Assembly (NCBI GenBank): GCA_017503735.1
Contig: JAFVSN010000043.1
Location: 1 to 64,000, forward strand
Source: Lachnospiraceae bacterium
Lineage (GTDB): Bacteria > Bacillota > Clostridia > Lachnospirales > Lachnospiraceae
Length of the DNA stretch: 64,000 bases
Direction: 5' to 3'
Shown here: positions 19,038-27,521 of the stretch, piece after piece
Position numbering within the stretch: the stretch's first letter is position 1
How the letters are laid out: every line of letters begins with the position of its first letter
Notes under the pieces: model-generated
Database searches by the model: none
Seen by the model: the letters and a program-made list of their open reading frames with translations, nothing else
What the model was told of the DNA's origin: nothing
Made by a program: the position numbers and the translations under genes

Positions 19038-19780
19038 ATCCGTTTTCTCACCTTATCACTGATATAAGCCGCATACGCCGTTCTGGCCCGCTCCTTATAT
19101 TTTCGTCCTACGGGTACCTTTTCATCAACATTTCTTAGCAGAATCACATCTCCCAAACTCACGACATTTGCCAAATTAACCAGAAATGATTTATGTACAC
19201 GCAACACAGAGTAGGCGCTCATACTCCGCTCCACTTCTCCGATTTTCTTACTGATGACAAAGCATTCCGTCCCTGTTCCATCCAGCACATAGCTATAAAT
19301 TTCCGTATAACTCCCTGCCGCTTTAAAATACGCAATTTCCTCCAGCCGGATGCTGTGCTGCTTTCCGCTGTAGCCTTCAAATACCAGTTCCACATTCTCC
19401 CGTTTCTCTTCACTTACAATTGTAAGCATTTTCTCTATTTGTTCGTAAGCAGGCGGCTTCGGAATGAACCCGATGGTTTTTTGTCCGAACGCATCAAATA
19501 CTTTGTCCCTGTAGCCTGTGACAAATACAATCCGTTCTATCATCCTTTGTTTTAAAAGCTGTTCCTTTAGATGGATCCCATCCATCCCATTCATCTCTAC
19601 ATCCAAAAATAAAACATCCACCGGCTCATTCTCCCGTTGCATGCTGTAGGATAATACCTCTTCCCCCGATTCAAATTCGATATAGCTATGTTCTGATTCC
19701 TTTTGATTAAAATACAATTCACATAACTTCTTCACTTCCGTACGTGCCTGTTTTTCATCATCGCATATTCCGACTCGCAT
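19034..19780 (-). CDS. LytTR-family response regulator (AgrA-like)
   Basis: 248 residues. The receiver domain starts MRVGICDDEKQAR (acidic pocket D9-D10), has the phosphoacceptor in VLFLDVEMNGMDG near 62 and the conserved lysine in FIPKP near 107. The C-terminal 100 residues are a LytTR DNA-binding domain: EEIAYFKAAGSYTEIY, FVISKKIGEVE and RVHKSFLVNLANV. Start chosen at ATG 19780, which has GGGGA five bases upstream; the frame also opens 12 bases earlier. First gene of the cassette; with the kinase it should control the peptide/exporter genes downstream. Confidence 0.9.
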   Translation of the reverse strand: MRVGICDDEKQARTEVKKLCELYFNQKESEHSYIEFESGEEVLSYSMQRENEPVDVLFLDVEMNGMDGIHLKEQLLKQRMIERIVFVTGYRDKVFDAFGQKTIGFIPKPPAYEQIEKMLTIVSEEKRENVELVFEGYSGKQHSIRLEEIAYFKAAGSYTEIYSYVLDGTGTECFVISKKIGEVERSMSAYSVLRVHKSFLVNLANVVSLGDVILLRNVDEKVPVGRKYKERARTAYAAYISDKVRKRI

Positions 19781-19915
19781 GTTTTTCCCCATCCTGTATC
19801 AATAATTTCGCTTCCCAAATACAAGCTTTTCTTAAAAAAACATTACATACAATATACCATAAAACCTCACTTTATACAAGCTAAACAATTGCAAAATCGT
19901 ATATCACAACCCATC

Positions 19916-20632
19916 TTACCAAAACAACGAGCACAATAAAATCGGCAAAAATATCGCCGGAACAAAGTTCATCACTTTGAACTTCGAAATTCCCAACATA
20001 TTCATTGCCAGACCGATAATAATCACGTTCCCCACGCAATTCATTTCCGCAATGACCGGGTCTGTTAAAAACGGTTCGATAAACTGTGCCAAAAGTGTTA
20101 TACTTCCCTGATACACAAATAACAGGCTTGCAGAAAGCATAACGCCCGCACCTAACGTCGATGCAAAAATGATTGCCGCCACAAAGTCAAGCATCGACTT
20201 TGCAAACAAGGTTTCATGATTCCCGGTCAAACCGCTTTGAAGAGAACCTACAATCGCCATGGCTCCCACACAAAACAAAAGACTGGAGGTGACAAAACCT
20301 TCTGCAAGTGAGACTTTCTGTACCGGAATCACTACTCCCGTCTCCTCACTCTCCGTCTTCCGGGAAAACTTCCGTTCCAAAAACTGTCCCAACCGGTTAA
20401 TCTTATCATCCAAATCAACTGCTTCGCCGATTATGGTTCCAATCACCATGGAAACAATCAACACCAGTGTATTTTCTCCCGCAAGGCATCCGCTGATACC
20501 GATATAAAGGGTACAAAGCCCAAGACCGATCATCAGCGTATCCGCCATCTTCTTCGGAAGGCCTTTTTTGAGCAATAAACCGACTGCGCCACCAAGAACA
20601 ATCGCACCTGCATTTACTAATGTACCTAACAT
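19916..20632 (-). CDS. DUF554 family membrane protein
   Basis: 238 residues with about seven hydrophobic helices. The start MLGTLVNAGAIVLGGAVGLL, the motif GLGLCTLYIGISGCL and GTIIGEAVDLDDKINRLGQFLE match DUF554 (YdfK-like) proteins, conserved inner-membrane proteins of unknown transport or signalling role. AGGAGGAATT precedes ATG. It stands alone, 123 bases after the response-regulator start and 95 bases from ileS, separated from ileS by a strong terminator. Confidence 0.88.
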   Translation of the reverse strand: MLGTLVNAGAIVLGGAVGLLLKKGLPKKMADTLMIGLGLCTLYIGISGCLAGENTLVLIVSMVIGTIIGEAVDLDDKINRLGQFLERKFSRKTESEETGVVIPVQKVSLAEGFVTSSLLFCVGAMAIVGSLQSGLTGNHETLFAKSMLDFVAAIIFASTLGAGVMLSASLLFVYQGSITLLAQFIEPFLTDPVIAEMNCVGNVIIIGLAMNMLGISKFKVMNFVPAIFLPILLCSLFW

Positions 20633-20681
20633 AATTCCTCCTACTTTAGGGGTTGCCGTTCAGAGTCTTCACGAGACCGAC

Positions 20682-20722
20682 AAAAGAGCCGCCGTGTGTA
20701 TTCTACCACACGGCAGCCCTCT
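20682..20722 (-). terminator. ileS terminator
   Basis: Minus strand AGAGGGCTGCCGTGTGG pairs with CACACGGCGGCTCT and is followed by TTTTGTC. It lies just after the ileS stop. Confidence 0.85.
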
Positions 20723-20727
20723 AAATA

Positions 20728-23700
20728 TTAGTTCTTCTTTACTGCAAGAGTTACTGCTTCGCCGTTCAAATCCCATTCCTTCACAAAGCCGTCGGTGCTA
20801 CCGAATACCAGGCTGTCAGCCAGTACTACGGTCTTTACTTCCGCTTCGTTCTTTGCAAAGAGATCCGCCAGCTTATCGTTGCCGGTTACATACAAGGTGA
20901 TGTGATCCATAACCTCAAAGCCTGCTTCCTTACGCATGGTCTGTACCTTCGAAATAAGCTCTCTCACATAACCCTCTTCGATGAGCTCCGGAGTCAGGTT
21001 CGTATCCAGCACTACGGTTACACCGCCGTCTGCCTCGGATACATAGCCTTCCTTCTGGGCAGACTCGATTAAAAGGTCTTCTGCAGTCAAATCCTCTGCC
21101 GCACCTTCCACGGTCACAGTCAGCTTTCCGGTGTTGTTTAACTCATCCATTGCCGCGTTTCCGTCAAGTTCAGTGAGCACGGTACGAAGTGCATTTAAGC
21201 GGCTGCCGAAACGCTTACCGAGAGTCTTTAACTGCGGCTTAAAGGTATAGGAGGTGAAGTCACGCACGTCGGTGGTAAATGCCACGTTCTTTACGTTTAA
21301 CTCGTCGGCAATAATCTCATTAAAGAACGCCGGGAGCTCGCCCTCTTCGGACTTCACATACATGGTACCGATCGGCTGACGCTGTTTGATGTTTGCGGTA
21401 TTTCTTGCCGCACGTCCCAGAACAACGATGTTCAGCACACGCTCCATATGATCCTCTAAGTTCTTATCAATCCAGGAAAGCTTCACCTCCGGGAAATCGC
21501 AAAGGTGTACGCTCTCCGGTGCGGTCTTATCCAGACTGCAAACCAGGTTACGGTAGATTTCTTCCGCCATAAACGGAATCATCGGTGCTGCGGTCTTAGC
21601 GATGGTAACAAGTGCTGTGTACAAGGTCATATATGCATTAATCTTATCCTGCTCCATGCCCTTTGCCCAGAAACGCTCTCTGCCGCGACGCACATACCAG
21701 TTACTCATTTCATCCACGAACTCCTGCAATGCTCTTGCAGCTTCCGGGATACGATAGTGGTCTAAGTTATCATCCACCGCACCAACCACACTGTTTAACT
21801 TGGAAAGCAACCACTTATCCATAACGGAAAGCTTGTCGTAATCCAAAGTGTACTTGGTAGCGTCGAATTCGTCAATGTTTGCATACAGTACAAAGAATGC
21901 GTAGGTATTCCAAAGAGTACCCATGAACTTTCTCTGACCTTCCACAACCGCCTTATCGTGGAAACGGTTCGGCAACCACGGAGCGGAGTTGATGTAGAAG
22001 TACCAGCGGATTGCATCCGCACCGAACTTCTCCAGTGCATCAAACGGGTCCACCGCATTTCCCTTACTCTTACTCATCTTCTGACCGTTCTCATCCTGAA
22101 CATGACCTAAAACGATAACGTTCTCGTACGGAGCCTTATTAAAGAGAAGCGTAGACTCTGCAAGGAGAGAATGGAACCAACCTCTGGTCTGGTCAACCGC
22201 CTCGGAAATGAACTGTGCCGGGAACTGCTTTTCGAACAATTCCTTATTTTCAAACGGATAATGATGCTGTGCAAACGGCATGGCACCGGAGTCAAACCAA
22301 CAGTCAAGTACTTCCGGCACACGGGTCATCTTCTTTCCGCACTCCGGACAATTTAAGGTAATGGCATCGATGTACGGACGATGGAACTCTACGGTCTTTG
22401 CCTCTTCCATACCACTCATACGGTACAACTCGTCACGACCCTCGATACAATGTCTGTGACCGCACTCACACTCCCAGATGTTAAGCGGAGTACCCCAGTA
22501 ACGGTTACGGGAAATTGCCCAGTCCTGAATATTTTCCAGCCAGTTACCGAAGCGGCCCTTACCGATGGATTCCGGAATCCAGTTGATGGTGTTGTTATTG
22601 CGGATTAAGTCGTCCTTCACCGCGGTTTCCTTGATGTACCAGGACTCACGCGCATAGTAGATGAGCGGAGTATCACATCTCCAACAATGCGGATAACTGT
22701 GCTCGAACTTCGGCGCATCAAAAAGGAGTCCCTTCTTGTCTAAGTCGGTCAGAACCATCGGGTCTGCCTTCTTTACAAATACACCTGCATACGGCGTCTC
22801 GGCGGTCATTTCACCCTTACCGTCAACCAACTGAACAAACGGCAAATCATACTTTCTGCCCACATTCGCATCGTCTTCACCGAAGGCCGGAGCGATATGT
22901 ACCACGCCGGTACCGTCAGTCAAGGTAACGTAATTATCACATACCACATAATGAGCCTTCTTGCCCTGCTTTGCGCAGATTTCAACCGCACAGTCAAATA
23001 ACGGCTCGTATTCCTTATATTCCAACTCCTTACCTACATAGGTTTCAAGCACGGTGTAAGCCGGTTTCTCCTCGGTAGCAAGCTTTCCCAGCACCGTGTC
23101 AAGCAAAGCCTCTGCCATATAGTAGGTGTAACCGTCTGCTGCCTCTACCTTTGCGTAACGCTCATCCGGATTTACGCAGAGAGCCACGTTACTCGGCAAG
23201 GTCCACGGGGTGGTGGTCCAAGCTAAGATGTATGCGTCCTCGCCCACTACCTTAAAGCGTGCCACTGCGGAACGTTCCTTTACGTCCTTATAGCCCTGTG
23301 CCACTTCCGCGGAAGAAAGCGGGGTTCCGCAACGCGGACAATACGGCACAATCTTAAAGCCCTTATACAGCAAACCCTTATCCCAAATCTGGCGAAGTGC
23401 CCACCACTCGGACTCGATATAGTTGTCATGATAGGTTACGTACGGGTCGTCCATGTCTGCCCAGAAACCAACGGTACCGGAGAAATCCTCCCACATACCC
23501 TTGTACTTCCAAACGCTTTCCTTACACTTGTCGATGAACGGCTCCAAACCGTACTGCTCAATCTGATCCTTTCCGTCCAGGCCGAGAAGCTTCTCCACCT
23601 CAATCTCCACCGGAAGACCGTGGGTATCCCAACCTGCCTTACGCGGTACCATATAACCCTTCATGGTACGGTAACGCGGAATCATATCCTTAATTACACG

Positions 23701-23886
23701 GGTCAAAACGTGACCGATGTGCGGCTTTCCGTTTGCGGTCGGCGGACCGTCGTAGAAGGTGTAGGTCTCGCCCTGCTTTCTTGCCTCGATGCTCTTCTCG
23801 AAAATCTTCTCCTCTTTCCAGAACTTTTCGACTTCTTTTTCTCTGTCCACGAAATTCATGTTCGTGTCAACCTTGTTGTACAGCAT
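20728..23886 (-). CDS. ileS: Isoleucyl-tRNA synthetase
   Basis: Charges tRNA-Ile. 1052 residues, the long form with the extra C-terminal domain (DUF5915-type), not the roughly 930-residue E. coli form. The class I signatures are PPTANGKPHIGHVLTRVIKD (HIGH) near 49 and KMSKSKGNAVDPFD (KMSKS) near 602. The CP1 editing domain with GTGVVHIAPAFGEDD is near 317. Zinc-type cysteines occur in YCPRCGTPLSSAEVAQGY. The long type is often tolerant of mupirocin, a family-level statement. AGGAGGATAACT precedes ATG. A T-box lies upstream but is separated from the start by an inserted repeat element. Confidence 0.96.
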   Translation of the reverse strand: MLYNKVDTNMNFVDREKEVEKFWKEEKIFEKSIEARKQGETYTFYDGPPTANGKPHIGHVLTRVIKDMIPRYRTMKGYMVPRKAGWDTHGLPVEIEVEKLLGLDGKDQIEQYGLEPFIDKCKESVWKYKGMWEDFSGTVGFWADMDDPYVTYHDNYIESEWWALRQIWDKGLLYKGFKIVPYCPRCGTPLSSAEVAQGYKDVKERSAVARFKVVGEDAYILAWTTTPWTLPSNVALCVNPDERYAKVEAADGYTYYMAEALLDTVLGKLATEEKPAYTVLETYVGKELEYKEYEPLFDCAVEICAKQGKKAHYVVCDNYVTLTDGTGVVHIAPAFGEDDANVGRKYDLPFVQLVDGKGEMTAETPYAGVFVKKADPMVLTDLDKKGLLFDAPKFEHSYPHCWRCDTPLIYYARESWYIKETAVKDDLIRNNNTINWIPESIGKGRFGNWLENIQDWAISRNRYWGTPLNIWECECGHRHCIEGRDELYRMSGMEEAKTVEFHRPYIDAITLNCPECGKKMTRVPEVLDCWFDSGAMPFAQHHYPFENKELFEKQFPAQFISEAVDQTRGWFHSLLAESTLLFNKAPYENVIVLGHVQDENGQKMSKSKGNAVDPFDALEKFGADAIRWYFYINSAPWLPNRFHDKAVVEGQRKFMGTLWNTYAFFVLYANIDEFDATKYTLDYDKLSVMDKWLLSKLNSVVGAVDDNLDHYRIPEAARALQEFVDEMSNWYVRRGRERFWAKGMEQDKINAYMTLYTALVTIAKTAAPMIPFMAEEIYRNLVCSLDKTAPESVHLCDFPEVKLSWIDKNLEDHMERVLNIVVLGRAARNTANIKQRQPIGTMYVKSEEGELPAFFNEIIADELNVKNVAFTTDVRDFTSYTFKPQLKTLGKRFGSRLNALRTVLTELDGNAAMDELNNTGKLTVTVEGAAEDLTAEDLLIESAQKEGYVSEADGGVTVVLDTNLTPELIEEGYVRELISKVQTMRKEAGFEVMDHITLYVTGNDKLADLFAKNEAEVKTVVLADSLVFGSTDGFVKEWDLNGEAVTLAVKKN

Positions 23887-23946
23887 AGTTATCCTCCTTT
23901 TTTCTAGTTACGAAACTTTTTATAGGTGCAAGTGTCTTGTCACTTA

Positions 23947-24163
23947 TTTTGAATGTATCGTTTTTTTTAATTTCGTGTAGGATGTTAGCTTTTCTTATTG
24001 CTCCGTTTTCCTACTGCAATGCACGGGCAGGACGTCCGGGCAAGACTCGCACGCGGCACGGATGGCGCGTAAGAGTCGGTTGCATGTCGTTTCCTTACAC
24101 ATTCCCGGAGCAATTAGAAAATCTTACATCCGAAACCTATGACAAAAAACGATACATTCAAAA
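23947..24163. repeat. Family A nested palindromic element, copy A1
   Basis: The outer arms TTTTGAATGTATCGTTTTTT (from 23947) and AAAAAACGATACATTCAAAA (to 24163) are complementary, as are inner arms GGATGTTAGCTTTTCTTATTG and CAATTAGAAAATCTTACATCC (each 21 bases, one mismatch region; given here as GGATGTTAG..TTATTG and CAATTAG..ACATCC). The core at 24006-24095 has GGGCAGGACGTCCGGGCAAG and ACGCGGCACGGATGGCGCGT, then GTCGGTTGCATG. Copy A2 at 40.7 kb shares the inner arms and core, but not the outer arms. It is inside the ileS leader, between the T-box terminator and the start codon. No protein is encoded. Confidence 0.7.
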
Positions 24164-24205
24164 GAAAGTCCTATAACAAACCCAACGGACTTTCAGGCAA
24201 TAATA

Positions 24206-24475
24206 GCAAAAAGGTCCCCGTCCTAAACAGGACGAGGACCTAAAGTCTCGTTATACCACCTATTCAGTACTCCAACCGTCGGTTGTTTATACCTTCTTCC
24301 TGTAACGGGAAAGTCCCGGCGCGGTCTACTGACTCAGCTTTCGACCTGCAACTCAAAAGTGATTTTCCAAGCATCCGCTACTCGCATCCGGCTTCCACTA
24401 TCCCGGATTCGCTGTGCCTTTCGGCAGATGTGTACTCTCTTTCTCAACGTCTTTTTGTGTTGTGAATTCAATTAT
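24206..24475 (-). promoter_or_regulatory. T-box leader of ileS
   Basis: Binds uncharged tRNA-Ile and permits read-through. In the minus direction it holds stem I purine-rich strings (GAGAAAGAGAGTAC), a GAAAATCACT segment that can supply the isoleucine specifier codon ATC, and the conserved T-box sequence AGGTGGTATAACGAGAC (complement near 24246-24262). The terminator AGGTCCTCGTCC/GGACGGGGACCT with TTTTTGC follows at 24208-24241. Specifier placement is by eye. Confidence 0.9.
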
Positions 24476-24480
24476 CTTAT

Positions 24481-24509
24481 AGTATACGAGGGGTTTCGGG
24501 AATTGTCAA
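24481..24509 (-). promoter_or_regulatory. Promoter of the T-box/ileS transcript
   Basis: Minus strand TTGACA, 17 bases, TATACT: close to the sigma-A consensus. Transcription should begin about seven bases on, at the 5' end of the T-box. Confidence 0.75.
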
Positions 24510-24592
24510 GGATTTTTTAAAAACCTTAATTCCCCCTTTGTCAACGCTATGCTACTTCGCCGAAAAACTGAAATCTTCCGCTTCCTTTAAAA

Positions 24593-25789
24593 TTAAACAT
24601 TTAACAACCAATCAACAATATCACACACTTCAATTCCTTCATAGGTGTATTTCGGATGTTTCGTTCTTGCAATTATCATTTTCGGATACGCATCTCTTAT
24701 TTGCAACAACGGAGCATATTCTCTTTCAAAAGTTTCCTGATTCGATATATTATCGCTGACCTGAATGTAGATTTTTTCACTCCCTCGCTGCACAACAAAA
24801 TCTATTTCCTTCTGATAAAGTTTTCCCACATAAACTTCATAGCCCCTACGCAAAAGCTCTATACATACCATATTCTCGTATACGCGCCCATAATCCAGAT
24901 TCCGGCTTCCCAACACAGCATAGCGCATTCCGGTGTCGCACATATAAAACTTATCCGAAGTTTCCAGGTATTTTCTTCCTCTTATATCGTATCTCTTAAT
25001 ATCATAGAATACAAAAGCGTTGCATAAATACTTGATATATTTTCCTATTGTTACATGATTTGTCGGAACTTCATTTGCAGTCAAAATATCACTCACTCTA
25101 TTCGGAGACGTTAAATTGCTGATATTATCCATCAAAAACTCACTCAACTGACGTAATACCCCCGTATCAGGCAAGTTGTATTTCTGAACCAAATCCCGAT
25201 TCACAATCGTCTCATATACTTCTTTGATATAAGTTATCCGATCCAAATCCGTGTTGTATGCGTAGGAACCTGCTAACCCGCCCTTAATAAAGTATTCTTC
25301 AAACAATTTGTCTTTATCATTTTCTTCGCTATAATACTCGCAATACTCCTTAAAGCTAAACGGGAACACATGGATTTCTATATATCTTCCTGTAAACAAT
25401 GTTGCCAAATCTGCACTGAGCAAAAAAGCATTCGAGCCGGTTATATAAATATCATACTTATCCTTTGAGTACAGGCTGTTAATTGCCAACTCAAAATCCG
25501 GACACAATTGTACCTCATCAACAAATAAATAATTCTTCTTGCCCTTATCGTACCTATCCTCTACATACTTATGCAGTGCATGATACTCCTTCATATCCTC
25601 AAATTCCAAGTCCATATAATCGATAAAGATTATATTTGCATCATCAAATTCATTTTTCAAATACTCCATATATGCCTGCATTAGATTTGATTTACCGGAA
25701 CGCCTGATACCGGTAATAATTTTAATATCCGGAGTATCCTTTAACGCCTTAATTCTATCCAAATACTTTTCTCTTACTATCTTCTTCAC
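24593..25789 (-). CDS. AAA ATPase with DUF4143 (ATP-binding protein of the AAA_14 family)
   Basis: 398 residues. P-loop IITGIRRSGKSNLMQ near 24, Walker B-like NYLFVDEVQLC near 87, then YITGSNAFLLS and the C-terminal DUF4143 nuclease-like fold with YEVYVGKLYQKEIDFVVQRG, matching the D...ExD pattern of a degenerate PD-(D/E)XK domain. Such proteins are numerous, solitary and of unknown function in gut Firmicutes. The gene is AT-rich and uses more ATA/AAA codons than its neighbours, suggesting transfer. It appears to begin with GTG at 25789 with a weak ribosome binding site. Two 34-base direct repeats flank its likely promoter. Confidence 0.85.
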   Translation of the reverse strand: MKKIVREKYLDRIKALKDTPDIKIITGIRRSGKSNLMQAYMEYLKNEFDDANIIFIDYMDLEFEDMKEYHALHKYVEDRYDKGKKNYLFVDEVQLCPDFELAINSLYSKDKYDIYITGSNAFLLSADLATLFTGRYIEIHVFPFSFKEYCEYYSEENDKDKLFEEYFIKGGLAGSYAYNTDLDRITYIKEVYETIVNRDLVQKYNLPDTGVLRQLSEFLMDNISNLTSPNRVSDILTANEVPTNHVTIGKYIKYLCNAFVFYDIKRYDIRGRKYLETSDKFYMCDTGMRYAVLGSRNLDYGRVYENMVCIELLRRGYEVYVGKLYQKEIDFVVQRGSEKIYIQVSDNISNQETFEREYAPLLQIRDAYPKMIIARTKHPKYTYEGIEVCDIVDWLLNV

Positions 25790-25800
25790 ATCATCACCGC

Positions 25801-25912
25801 TTTCGAAACTTTAATTTTTTTCTTTCTTTGAAACTATTCATATTATATCACTTCATATACGAATTATTCAAGCCTCACTTTCGAAACTTTAAATTTATTT
25901 TCTTTTTGAAAC
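25801..25912 (-). promoter_or_regulatory. Promoter flanked by 34-base direct repeats
   Basis: TTTCGAAACTTTAA..CTTTGAAAC is at 25801-25834 and again, nearly identical, at 25879-25912 (starts 78 bases apart). Between them the minus strand carries TTGAAT, 18 bases, TATAAT (25842-25871). Each repeat holds two GTTTC boxes on the minus strand about 25 bases apart. An operator pair controlling the ATPase gene is a plausible reading. Confidence 0.5.
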
Positions 25913-26028
25913 CAAGACTTCCCCCTTATATGTACCTTTCCTCAATGAATTTCTACTGGACTTATTTCCCATTATATATTATGATATTATACACGTATTA
26001 TCGCGCTTTGCGCGAAAGGAGGACTTCT

Positions 26029-27492
26029 ATGACCGAACGTAATCTCACCCTGCTGACGGATTTCTACGAAATTACCATGATGCAAGGCTATTATAAAGAG
26101 AACCGGAATGATATTGTAGTGTTCGATGCTTTTTACCGGCGCAATCCCTCCGACGGCGGTTATGCCGTTTGTGCGGGTCTTGCCCAAGTCATCGATTACA
26201 TTAAGAATTTGCATTTTGATAAAGAAGACATTGCATATCTTCGCAGCACAAACATGTTTGACGAGGATTTTCTTTCTTATTTGGCCGGCTTCCGTTTTAC
26301 CGGAAGTATCTACGCCATTCCGGAGGGAAGCGTAGTATTCCCGATGGAGCCTCTTCTTAAGGTCATTGCACCGATTATGGAGGCGCAGTTTGTGGAAACG
26401 GCGATTCTTACCATGGTCAATCACCAAAGTCTCATTGCCACCAAAGCGGCCCGTGTTTGTTTTGCGGCAAAGGACGGCGGTGTCATGGAATTCGGTCTGC
26501 GCCGTGCCCAAGGCCCGGATGCGGGTATTTACGGAGCCCGTGCCGCTGTCATCGGCGGTTGTATCGGCACCAGTAACGTTCTGGCGGCGCAAATGTTTCA
26601 GGTTCCGGCGCTGGGTACCCATGCCCATAGCTGGATTATGAGCTTTCCGGACGAATTAACCGCCTTCCGCACCTATGCAAACCTTTATCCGCAAAATGCA
26701 ACCTTGCTTGTGGATACTTACGATACACTTCGTTCCGGCGTACCGAATGCCATTAAGGTATTTACGGAACTTCGGGATGCAGGGAAGATGCCGACCCGTT
26801 ACGGTATCCGTCTTGACAGCGGCGATCTTTCTTACCTTTCCAAAAAGGCAAGAAAGATGCTTGATGACGCCGGTTTTACGGATGCGACCATCTGTGCTTC
26901 CAGTGATTTGGACGAATACCTGATTGAATCTTTGAATCTGCAGGGCGCACGTATCGATACCTGGGGAGTTGGCACCAATCTCATTACCTCCAAGGACTGT
27001 CCTGCCTTCGGCGGCGTATACAAACTGGCAGCCATAGCACAGAACGACAAATTTGTCCCGAAAATCAAGCTGTCCGAAAACCCGGCAAAGATTACAAACC
27101 CGGGCAACAAAACCGTATTCCGTATTTATGATAAGGAAACCGGAAAAATCAAGGCAGACGTCATTGCCTTTGCGGACGAAACCATAGATGAAACAAAACC
27201 TCTTCTGCTGTTCGACCCGGTGGACACTTGGAAGAAGACCATTCTTTCTCCGGGCTCCTTTACGGTAAGAGAGCTGTTGCTCCCAATCTTTAAAAACGGT
27301 ACCTGTGTCTACGAATCCCCTTCCGTTATGGAAATCCGGGACTACTGCACACGGGAAAAAGACACCCTGTGGGAAGAAACCAAACGGTTTGCCAATCCGC
27401 AAAAGGTCTTTATCGATCTTTCCGAACGGCTATACAAAACAAAGCAGGAACTTTTGGATAAAATTCATTCCGAAAACAAACGCAGTTCCTGA
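26029..27492 (+). CDS. pncB: Nicotinate phosphoribosyltransferase
   Basis: Joins nicotinate and PRPP to make nicotinate mononucleotide in NAD salvage. 487 residues from ATG 26029, which has AAAGGAGGA at the right distance; a longer frame reaching 25828 has no ribosome binding site. Recognisable parts are the N-terminal LLTDFYEITMMQGYYKENR, FGLRRAQGPDAGIYGARAA near 150, GTHAHSWIMSF near 200, RLDSGDLSYLSKKAR near 262 and WGVGTNLITSKDCPAFGGVY near 310. The next gene starts 29 bases on, but that spacing alone does not prove an operon. Confidence 0.95.
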   Translation: MTERNLTLLTDFYEITMMQGYYKENRNDIVVFDAFYRRNPSDGGYAVCAGLAQVIDYIKNLHFDKEDIAYLRSTNMFDEDFLSYLAGFRFTGSIYAIPEGSVVFPMEPLLKVIAPIMEAQFVETAILTMVNHQSLIATKAARVCFAAKDGGVMEFGLRRAQGPDAGIYGARAAVIGGCIGTSNVLAAQMFQVPALGTHAHSWIMSFPDELTAFRTYANLYPQNATLLVDTYDTLRSGVPNAIKVFTELRDAGKMPTRYGIRLDSGDLSYLSKKARKMLDDAGFTDATICASSDLDEYLIESLNLQGARIDTWGVGTNLITSKDCPAFGGVYKLAAIAQNDKFVPKIKLSENPAKITNPGNKTVFRIYDKETGKIKADVIAFADETIDETKPLLLFDPVDTWKKTILSPGSFTVRELLLPIFKNGTCVYESPSVMEIRDYCTREKDTLWEETKRFANPQKVFIDLSERLYKTKQELLDKIHSENKRSS

Positions 27493-27521
27493 TTCCCGTT
27501 TCTATATAGAAATAAATTGAA

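Noticed and set aside
26656-27402. 248-codon minus-strand frame inside pncB
   Set aside because: Shadow of a conserved gene; no ribosome binding site or recognisable domain.
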